From Viola odorata (taxonomy: Eukaryota > Streptophyta > Magnoliopsida > Malpighiales > Violaceae): a DNA stretch of 64,000 bases. The stretch's first letter is position 1; every line of letters begins with the position of its first letter. Shown here in pieces: positions 56,201-64,000 of the stretch. The position numbers and the translations under genes were made by a program. The DNA lies in assembly GCA_963691705.1 (NCBI GenBank), contig OY829537.1, positions 61,356,304-61,420,303 on the forward strand. Reading direction: 5' to 3'. The notes below the pieces were generated by a model that was not told where the DNA came from, searched no databases, and worked only from the letters and a program-made list of their open reading frames with translations.

Positions 56201-56502
56201 ACTGCCTTTCAAAGAAGCAACATACACATCCATTCAATTACATAAGCAGAGCATACCCAGAAAACACTTACCAACAACCACCGAACAACAAGAGATGAAT
56301 TACAAGAAGGGAAAGGCTCTGTTACCTCTCTGCCACTGCCAGAGAATAGACAACTGAACTTGCCATGGCACTTGAATTGCTGCTGCAGAGAACTCCAGCT
56401 TTGAATGCCAACTTGATTGCGGGTCGTTGGACAGAACCGGAGACCATTTGATTCGGGGCGGGTTGAGGAGAGGAGAGGGTTTAGGTTAAGAACTTGAGCC
56501 AT
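53272..56502 (-). CDS. Conserved plastid-targeted membrane protein of unknown function, three exons
   Basis: Minus-strand exons 56502-56326, 54677-54456 and 53493-53272 join in phase 0 through GT/AG introns to 206 residues. Exon 1 (residues 1-59, MAQVLNLNPLLSSTRPES) is rich in Ser and basic residues, poor in acidic ones, and looks like a chloroplast transit peptide. Residues 60-89 (ERARKALDNALGGKKDEFEK) form a charged helix. Residues 90-110 are Gly/Trp-rich (GGGGWFGWGGRFGW). Two hydrophobic stretches follow (TIIAVLGIIAFYLIVAKG and LLAVIFNPLLYALRG), likely one or two membrane spans. The tail has SAKERVLRKWGSN. I recognise a conserved green-plant family but no known activity. No defect is visible. 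Confidence 0.85.
54678..56325. other. Intron 1 of the plastid protein gene
   Basis: A 1648-bp intron, mostly AT-rich. Frames at 55297-55646 and 55840-56061 lie in it and have no domain. No transposon ends were seen. Confidence 0.55.
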
Positions 56503-57006
56503 GGATATCGCATCTCCCGCTATTTCTGATAATGGGCGTCTTCCTGGCAGCATGGCACTCGTCTATATATTCTCTCAGTTTAGACACATGAGCCACATTG
56601 CCCCAAAATTTCTAGCTAACGTCGTTAGTTTAATAGTTTTTTTTTCTGTTAGTTGCATAAACAAAATAGAAAAAGCTATCGATTTTGTGTCTATATTTAT
56701 TCAATTTTATTATATTTAGAAAACCTTTAATTAATTTTCTAGAAGAAAATAATTTCATGCTATTATAAAATATTCAAGTTATTTTTAACTAATAACTATT
56801 TAGTTAATTTTGGTTATATAGGTAGAAGAAGAAATTAAATTTTTTTAGCTTCGAGTTATGTAATTAATAAATGTAAGTCATTATTTTATAAATTTAATTT
56901 AAGTTTATCAAATAGGAAAAAAGAAGTCGGGTGTTGGTGGTAGATTGACAGCGGTTAGAGAATGTAAGTAAAACTCAGGAATTTAGGAAGGGAGGGAAAA
57001 TCAAAG
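56503..57006 (-). promoter_or_regulatory. Upstream region of the plastid protein gene
   Basis: This should contain the promoter for the minus-strand gene. TATATAGACG on the minus strand at about 56560-56569 lies about 60 bases before the ATG and could serve as a TATA box. From about 56640 the sequence becomes very AT-rich, and from about 56940 it belongs to a copia leader fragment. Confidence 0.4.
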
Positions 57007-57239
57007 GGCATAGATACCACATTAGTAAGAGAGAGTGAGAAAGGGAGACAAAACACCATCTTTATTATATTAGGTTCATATCACTAACGAATATAGCCTA
57101 TTTATAGATTTAATACATAAGAAAACACAACAATCATAATCATAATCATGAAAATATATTTTATCTAATATTTTCATAATTAAGGGAGATATATTACTTA
57201 ATTAAGGTAATATTATATATAAATTTAGATATTCTAACA
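57007..57239 (-). mobile_element. Copia-type LTR with decayed primer site
   Basis: On the minus strand the segment starts TGTTAGAATATCTAAATTT at 57239, holds a TATAAATAGG box near 57095-57105 and ends just before TGGTATCTATGCC (57007-57019). That is close to TGGTATCAGAGCC, the initiator-Met tRNA primer site of copia elements. Internal sequence would lie below 57007 and is lost soon after. No matching second LTR is present. Confidence 0.55.
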
Positions 57240-57469
57240 CACCCAGTTGACACTTGTGTGAAAATCACACGCACGTGGCAGATGCCTATAAAAAGATCGG
57301 ACGAAACTGATTTGGCGATGCAGATAAGAGAATAACATTGAACACAATCTTTGGGCACGTATGTGTGATTCATATATGGCAGTGGCCAATAAGAAGACTA
57401 GAAGAAACCAGATTGGATCGGCGATGCATACAAGGGGGAGAAGGCCCACGATTCCACTGTCATTTTAAA

Positions 57470-57562
57470 TATGAACTTGGCTTCGCTACCTTTTGGGGTG
57501 AGTGTGTGCGAACTACGACCTACTTGATCAATCGCATGCCGCTTTCTTCCATAAGATCACAT
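57470..57562 (+). pseudogene. Copia integrase fragment
   Basis: The plus strand reads ATFWGECVRTTTYLINRMPL followed by SSIRSHT. This is the well-known FWGEA-TA-YLINR-P motif after the catalytic core of Ty1/copia integrases. Only about 30 residues remain before Athila-like LTR sequence begins. Orientation is opposite to the neighbouring copia LTR, so they need not belong to one element. Confidence 0.65.
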
Positions 57563-58876
57563 ACTTTAGTATTTTTACTACCTATTTATACTTAAGTTAG
57601 ATAGTAAAACTATCAACTATTTAGACAGTAAAACTATCAACTAGAGTTGATTTCCTTCACTTTTGTATTAAGGAGCCAAGAAGGCAGTTTTGGATGGAAA
57701 GCAGCAGAAAAAGACTTCGAGTAGCTAAGGACCGAGCAAGTCAGCTTCTTGGCCAAGAAATAATCCATTTTAGAACTAGTATTCTTGGGCAAGAAGGATT
57801 CCAGACTGATCTGGCTTGACCAAGACAAATTCCTGGGCTGGATCTTGACAACTTATCACCAAGATGGTGCATTTTGATCTATCACTGTCCGTGCAATTGG
57901 AGTAGTTCAAATCAGTTGGGGAACTCCAGCTCTCGCCAATAGCTCTCCTACTAGGAGTCTTCGTTGAAAACAAGATCAAAACTAGAAAAGAATTAGGATT
58001 CTTTCCACCTTTTTATTTTTCTTAGACATAATGACAAAGGAAATTACTATGTAAGCTTCCATAACTTTTTGGAGAGGAGGCTCTCTCTTGTTAGGTTTTT
58101 CTTTCCTTATTTTGAACAATTCTCTACCTCTATCGTTTTCAACTTTAAAACACAAATTTATTTCTTTTGCAATTATTTTTATCATTTTCTTTAATTATGG
58201 TGATGTCTAGCTAAAATCTCTTATTCCTAATAAGGGCAGCAAAGTTATGATCCTTGGTGTTTCATGAGATCTAATCGTTTTGATAATTCTTAAGCTTGCA
58301 TTAACAAGTTTTCTAATTACTTGTCATTGTTATTCATGTTAGGTTTAGATTTGGCCAGTATATTTCCTAATTTGATCAGGAACAATCATTCTTGAAGGTG
58401 ATGGTAGACCTCAAATCCGGATAGATAAAGTAGACAACTAATCCCTAAAAAGATTAGAGAAAACAAGTGGTTTAATTTATACCCAATTGACAACCGAGGA
58501 GCCTGGATCAAGAGTTGTCTTTCCTTTTTCTTAATCAATCAATTTAGTAAACCCTTTAACCAGCAAGGTGCTTATTGATTAGGATTACTTAATAGAGTGT
58601 CTTTTTAGATAGTTTGATATAGGAGAGAAGTAGGAATCCTAAGAAGTATGCATGGATTCTATAATAGTTCTGTAAGTTAAGAATGAATATCTTTGAATCG
58701 ATGATCGAATGCTATGAATCATAACTCGCTTGTGCCTTTATTGGGAATCGCTTTTATAACTGTTTATCACAAATCTCATCTTCATTCTTAGCTCAGAATC
58801 TTCACTTATTATTGGCTCAGAAAGATTGATGTGCTCTTAGGAATTCTATTAATGTGCTCTTAGTCTGATTGAGTGG
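57563..58876 (+). mobile_element. Old Athila-like LTR, copy B
   Basis: It aligns with copies A (9936) and C (58877). It shares TTTTTACTACCTATTTATAC, TAGATAGTAAAACTATCAAC (present twice in a small duplication), AAGGAGCCAAGAAGGC, TTGGCCAAGAA, GTTAGGTTTAGATTTGGCC and AGATTAGAGAAAACAAGT. Its 3' end is truncated near 58830 and followed by a small duplicated GATGTGCTCTTAGGAATTCT-type joint. It lies directly before copy C in the same orientation. Confidence 0.65.
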
Positions 58877-59645
58877 TGATATTCTATATTTTTACTATTT
58901 ATTTCCTCATAATTTAGACAGTAAATCTATTGATTTGATCCGATTTTCCTAACTTTTGCAGTGAAGAGCATAATGGGCAGTTTAGAGAGGAGAGTAGTAA
59001 AAAAAGGTAGAGAGTATCAGAGGACCATTCAGACTAGCTTCCTAGCCAAGAGCCAATCCACTCTAGAACCATTAGTCTTGGCCAAGAAGGAGTCCATACC
59101 ACCATTCTTGACCAAGACAACCTGGGCCGGATCTTGACAACAAATTCCAAGATTGGCGCATTTTTTACCTGTCATCATCCATGCGAGTGAAGTAGGTAAA
59201 ACAACCTGGAGACTCTATTCATCAGCAATAGCTCTGCTACTAGGGGTCTACATCCGGAACAAGATAAAAAAATTCTTAATTAGGATTTATTTTGTATTAT
59301 GATCTTTCGTAGAGATAAGGACAATAGTTAGACCATTTATGCTGCGAGAACTCTTGGCAGAAGGGGATTCCCTCTCTTCAGTTAGTCTCATTTTCTTTTC
59401 CTGAATTTCAATCACAACTCTGCTCTATCGTTTTTCAATTTGGGAAACGCAGATTTATATCTTTATGGAATTGATTTTTTGTTTTCTTTAATGATGTTAA
59501 TGTCTAGCTAAATTTCTTATTCCTAATAAGGGCAGTAGAGTTATGGTCCTTGGTGTTTCATGAGATCAAATTGATTTTATAATTCCTATGCTTGCATTCA
59601 TAAGTTTTTTGCATAAATAAAGTCACTTTTCATGATTAGGTTTAG

Positions 59646-61587
59646 TGATAGCATGTATTTTATGCATGTTTTTCCTTCTATTTTTACCTTGATTTAGGCC
59701 TTGATACTACTAATTCGCTCGTGTTTCCATCTTTATCGCAGATCAAGGCGAAGAAGGAGAAATGTGCGAAAAGACATGCTTTCCGGGCGATTTCAGTAGA
59801 GCTCAAGCTTCAAGACTAGCATCGAGACCAGGACACCAATTTCTCAATTGAGGCCTCGCCGGTTATCCATTCGTCGAGATCTCGATGGATCCAAAGCTCT
59901 ATATCCACGTGTCCTCGTGGCTGTGCTTCCACGTGTCCCCTCTGATGTCTTCCAGAATCTTCTAGAATATTCCCAGAATATTCCCTAAGTTGCTAATCAA
60001 GTCGTCTTGCCCTCGACAATGTCGTCGAGGCCTCGCCCGAAAGGAATATTCCATAAAGATTCTCACGGGATCCCATGAAGATTCTCTTCCAGAATATTCC
60101 AGAACGTTCTAGAATGTTCCCAAAGATGTTGATCTCCTGCCCTCGACAATGGCATCGAGACCTCGACAAGTGCAAACGCCAAACCCATGTGGCTCCACTC
60201 CAATCACTCTACGTGTCCTCCCAGGCGCATGTCAGATGCTCTGCGTAGATCCCAAGGAATATTCCCTTTTTCTTCTTTCGTGGGACAACCCTCTTGCAGG
60301 AGCATGGGCTCCTTGTGTTGTACTTCTCTTAGCTGGAATTTTGTCCCTTAGTGGGTGGTTGGGGTATATATACCCCCCTTATGTGCTAGGGTTTGAGGAC
60401 TTCAGGACTTCTTAGACATTTTCACTTTTAGTTTTAGTTTCAGCAGCTTTGTTCTAGTTTATTAGTTTTGGGACTTGTTCCTCCCTCTTCTCTCCAAGCC
60501 GCAGGCTCCAAGCTTTGTAACAAGCATCATTAATCAAGTTTTATCCTTTATCCTCTCTTTATCTTTTATTATGTTGCTACCATCTTTCATTTGTTTATCT
60601 CTTAACATGAGTGGCTAAAACTCACGTTCTTGGTAAAGGTGCATCGAGGGTTGCTTGGGTAGATTCGAGGCCCAATTGCTCGTAACATGTTCTCCTTGTT
60701 ATATCTGGTTGCTTGTCATTTTAATTCTATTTTTGCTTAGGGTGATTCGAGGCCTGATCATCTTTTAATCTTCCCTTTGTGATTATTGTCGTGACTCTGC
60801 AGTGATAGCTAGCGTGAGACTGTTGGGTAGGTGTAGACAACTAGATTAGTGTTCTTAGGTAGATCTGGGTTCGTTCGTCTAGGGCATGCAGCTGGTTAGG
60901 GTCCTGTCGTGATCCTGAAAAATCAAGGCATCGATCCCTAGATGTGTCTTTCTTGTTCTTTATCGATGCTCTGATATTCTGTACGCTTTGTGCTAGTGAC
61001 AGGCCAAAGTGAAAAAGGCTGTCTTTTGATGACAAGTTAGGTGGCTGAGAGGATATCAAAGGATCGAGGCCACCTTATTACCAGTGAAAACGGGGGGTGG
61101 CTCCTTACGAAAGAAAGCAGGGGGTCTACGTGAAAACATGACCCCTATAGCACGTCTGTAATGTTAGAACGGAAAATCTTTGCGCCGATGACAATCGAGG
61201 CCTCGACGCAACCCCAGAAAGCCCTTTACCAAGTTCCCTTCTCCTTGACTTATTATCTTTGCTTATTAACCTAATTGTTTACTTTGCATTTTATTTTATC
61301 TCTGATCTTTATTATTATTATTATTTACTTATCGTGACCTCGATTATAGTTTTTCTTAGTTAGAATTGTTAGCTCTGACCACTCTCTTGGTTAACTTGAT
61401 TAACCTGTTAAACCACCCCCTCTGTTATCGAGATTTTGTGCATTTTTACCTCTGTCATACAATCGAGGGCTTGATCTCGTTTCTCTCAATCTCTATGGTT
61501 CGACCCTGTTACCGCTTTACACAAATTAGTTTGTGCATCTAGGCCTCAGGAAATATATTATTTTTGACCCGTTTCGACGGCGAGTCA
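59646..61587 (+). mobile_element. Solo LTR of an Athila-type element (1.94 kb)
   Basis: It starts TGATAGCATG and ends CGGCGAGTCA. A perfect 5-bp target duplication, TTTAG, flanks it (59641-59645 and 61588-61592). With it set aside, the flanks join to GGTTTAGATTTGGCCAA, exactly as in copies A (near 10521) and B (near 58340), so the empty site is known. A TATATATA box lies near 60364. The frames at 59993-60415 are not genes. No primer site or internal region accompanies it, so it is the product of LTR-LTR recombination. Confidence 0.88.
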
Positions 61588-61864
61588 TTTAGATTTGGCC
61601 AATCCAACTCCCAATCTAATTAGTAGAAGTCGTTCTTGATGGTGACGGTAGACCTCAAATCCAGATAGCTAATAGCAGACAACTAATCTCACGAAGGTTA
61701 GAGAAAATAAGTGATTTAATTCAAACTCGATTGATAACTGAGGAGCTTGGATAAAGAGTTGTCTTCCCCTTTTCTTTTCTTACTACTATCTACAATCCAA
61801 TTATGGACTGTTTTAAGTTGTAATTCTTTATTAATTTTGACAATATCGATGACCAATCAAAGTT

Positions 61865-62520
61865 TAGCGTTGTTGTCGAAGACAAACAGTTTTTTAATTG
61901 TTCTTTTCCTTGTTCATGACCAGGTCCTCTAGCTTGGAATTATTGCCTTACAACTTGGAGATTACAAGGACTGACACCACAATCAAAAGGCAAGTAAAAA
62001 GAAAGATCTATGAGATATTAGAAACAAAGCCATAAGAACCTTCTGAATCTCAATCAGGTTCTAATTCCCCATCTGGACATTCTCTTAGCGATGATCTTAA
62101 CCTAGATGGATTGAGGTTCTAATTCCCCATCTGGACATTCTCTTGGCGATGATCTTGACCTAGATAGAGACTAAGAAGCAGACCTGGAAATGATAGTTTC
62201 CCAACCTGAACAGACTCTTAGGGAGTTAAATCGAGGAAGAGGATAAAAAAACTAGTGAATGTGCTTAAATCACACAAAGAGGCTATAGGGTGGACCATAA
62301 CAGATATCAAGGGCATCTCATCAACCATCTGTACCCACAAATTCATGTGGAAGAGGATAAAAAAACAATTAGACAACCACAAAAGAGATTAAACCCTCCA
62401 ATGATGGAAGTTGTCAAGAAATAAATTTTGAAATTATTAGATGTAGGGGTGATATATCCTATATCAAATAGCGCTTGGGTTTTTCCTGTGGAGTTGTACC
62501 CAAGAAGACTAGAATTACAG
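61865..62520 (+). pseudogene. Gag and reverse-transcriptase remnants of the old Athila-like element
   Basis: After the decayed primer site, a gag start similar to that at 23364 reads TRSSSLELLPYNLEITR, then QVKRKIYEILETK. A segment of about 55 bases is repeated at about 62058 and 62114 (GGTTCTAATTCCCCATCTGG). From 62240 the sequence jumps to the RT N-terminal region with EAIGWTITDIKGISSTICTH and, in other frames, NPPMMEVV and LKLLDVGVIYPISNSAW. Everything between gag and RT is deleted. Stops and frame changes are frequent. Confidence 0.7.
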
Positions 62521-62583
62521 TGGTAGAGGGAGCAGATGGAAAAAAAAGATACCCACTTGAGTGCAAAATGTTTAGATGGTTTG

Positions 62584-63762
62584 TGATGCGTGCTTGTCGA
62601 GGGCACGATCAAACAAATAATAAAAACCTGTTGTCAAGTGCATAATAAATTGTGCATAGTGGTAACAGGGTCGATCCACGGAGACTAGGGCAAGACTTTA
62701 ACTTTCATGCATGACAAAGACAAGTAAACCGAGACAACAACAAAAGGGGGGGGGGGGGGGGGTTGGTTGGTTGGCTAACAAGTTAACCAAAAGAGATAAG
62801 AGCTAACAAGTTAACTAATAAAAATAGTAATCTAGGGCACAACAAGTAAAAAGCACTAAAAGTAAGAATCAAGGGCAAGACATATAAACAGAATGATAAA
62901 TAAAGACATGAAAGCAGATAAGAAAGATTCCTAGAAAAGGTTTTTCTCGGGTTGCGTCGAGGGCATGAAAATCATCGGCGCAAAGATATTCTATTCCTAT
63001 GTCATAGACATGTTATAGGGGTCGTGTTTCCACGTAGGCCCCTACTTACCTTCTTAGATAAAAGTTACCCCCCGTTTCCACATATGAGGTGGCCTTGACG
63101 TTTCGCCGTCCCCCCAAGCACGAATGCGGGGAGGCAATACTCAAAACGCCCATGTAGTGGAGGTAAGACATATCTAGGGCGTGACATCTCAATGTGTCAA
63201 GCTCGCATCACATACCCTAATCCACCGTTTACCCCTAGACGCAAGACCTCTCGCGATGTCCCCACTAGGTGTCTACTACTCTTAATGGCCTCACGTCAGT
63301 TATTACCATTAAGATGACAGTAATCTAGAGGGATAGACCAGTAGGTAATTAAGCTTCCAATAAATCCCAAAAGAATTGAATCGAAAAGGAAAACCAGTAG
63401 GTAATTAAGCTTCCAATAGTCCTAGACGAATTAAAATCGACAAACAACCAAATACAACATTAAGAATATATTAAACATATTTAGGCCTCTTAACTACCCA
63501 TACAACCTTCAAATAACCTTTGCTAAGAACAAGACAAATCAACTACTCATGCTGAAAAATAGACAAATCTAGATCTAGAAAGCAAAACAAGTAAAGAAGA
63601 GATAAAGGAGAAAACTAGTAAATATTACCGGCCGGAGCAAAGCTCCGGTTTATGTACAAGGCTGCTGGAAATGTTCTAGTCCGCCTTCTCCAAAATAGCA
63701 GAATCATACCATAAATCAAAGTGATAATGAAGGAAAAAATACGCATAAAATACACGCTATCA
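62584..63762 (-). mobile_element. 3' LTR of an Athila-type element on the minus strand
   Basis: On the minus strand it starts TGATAGCGTGTATTTTATGC at 63762 and ends AAGCACGCATCA at 62584. The start closely resembles the solo LTR at 59646 (TGATAGCATGTATTTTATGC), so they are related families. A run of 17 G (62746-62762) matches the poly-C tracts in the other Athila LTRs. Purine-rich AGTGTGGGGATGTT directly precedes it (minus strand), marking this as the 3' LTR. The rest of the element lies beyond the right edge. Confidence 0.75.
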
Positions 63763-64000
63763 AACATCCCCACACTGCCCAATGCTCACCCTTGACCATT
63801 CACAAAACTAAAAATCACCTCAAGAGATAGATAAAGACAATTAATCGACACATAAGCACAAACCGACACCGAGCTAGACTTCGCACAAACTCATCCTCAC
63901 CTAGAAGAAACCTGCATTAAATTAGAAGGGTAACAACCCTAAAGATTAAACTTTCCCACATCAAGGCCCTCTACCAGCAATCCTCACAAAGTAATCAAAT
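63763..64000 (-). mobile_element. Internal 3' end of the same Athila-type element (cut by window edge)
   Basis: Read on the minus strand this ends with GCATTGGGCAGTGTGGGGAT next to the LTR, a polypurine tract of the Athila kind. Further in, GTGAGGATTGCTGGTAGAGG and GGAAAGTTTAATCTTTAGGG match phrases found just before the 3' LTR of the 21.8-34.3 kb element (near 32620-32680). No coding sequence falls in the visible part. Confidence 0.65.

Larger units (their letters stand above)
58877..62583 (+). mobile_element. Old, decayed Athila-like element (LTR copy C plus internal remnant)
   Basis: The LTR starts TGATATTCTAT at 58877 and ends GACCAATCA at 61859. It is about 1.04 kb once the nested LTR (59646-61587) and one target copy are set aside. 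The primer site follows at 61865-61882 as TAGCGTTGTTGTCGAAGA. Against the intact site at 23315 it shows six differences, all C to T or G to A. A gag start (61925-62040) and an RT fragment (62240-62470) remain, and the rest is deleted. The element is cut at 62583 by a further LTR on the minus strand. Confidence 0.7.

Noticed and set aside
62343..62612. 89-codon minus-strand frame
   Set aside because: It is antisense to the decayed RT fragment and crosses an LTR boundary at 62584.
1..64000. tRNA or rRNA genes
   Set aside because: I looked for tRNA-like B boxes (GGTTCGAATCC type) and conserved rRNA cores and saw none with a supporting cloverleaf. A covariance-model scan could still find one.

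Overview
This is nuclear DNA from a flowering plant, most likely a eudicot. The genes have introns with GT/AG ends and AT-rich introns, and encode a GH5 mannanase, a RhoGDI and a plastid-targeted protein. Everything else is plant mobile DNA: Athila- and Tat-type Ty3/gypsy elements, copia, an L1-type LINE, hAT and Stowaway-like elements, a plant Helitron and an endogenous pararetrovirus. Nothing looks bacterial. The species cannot be named from the sequence.

Layout. 1-9.9 kb is gene-free: two tandem arrays, a non-autonomous hAT element (2302-4129) whose empty site can be reconstructed, LTR fragments on the minus strand, and a broken RPA70-like gene (about 8.1-9.9 kb). 9.9-34.5 kb is a nest. 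A minus-strand Helitron replicase gene survives as fragments at about 11.16-11.41, 21.15-21.76 and perhaps 34.26-34.46 kb. It was split by a Tat-lineage element (11.41-21.15 kb, itself hit by a probable solo LTR) and by an Athila-type element (21761-34258, TSD CCTAA). The RPA-like fragment on the same strand fits the same Helitron, since plant Helitrons often carry RPA genes.

35.9-56.5 kb is the genic island: a mannan endo-beta-mannosidase (+, five exons), a small secreted cysteine-rich peptide (-), a RhoGDI (-, five exons) and a plastid membrane protein of unknown role (-, three exons). Between them lie a Stowaway-like element, a decayed endogenous caulimovirid, relics of a SWIB gene and an alkenal reductase gene, and a 5'-truncated LINE with an 11-bp TSD.

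57.0-64.0 kb is again retrotransposon sequence: copia pieces, two direct copies of an old Athila-like LTR (one with a gag and RT remnant), a solo LTR nested in the second copy (TSD TTTAG), and the 3' LTR of a further Athila-like element that runs off the right edge.

The genes show no operon-like relationship. The most interesting items are the shattered Helitron, the Tat element with an antisense ORF but no pol, a run of four strong hairpins at 35.17-35.29 kb, the cysteine-rich peptide and the pararetrovirus relic. I found no convincing wholly new system. All alignments were made by eye, so boundaries without a stated TSD are approximate.
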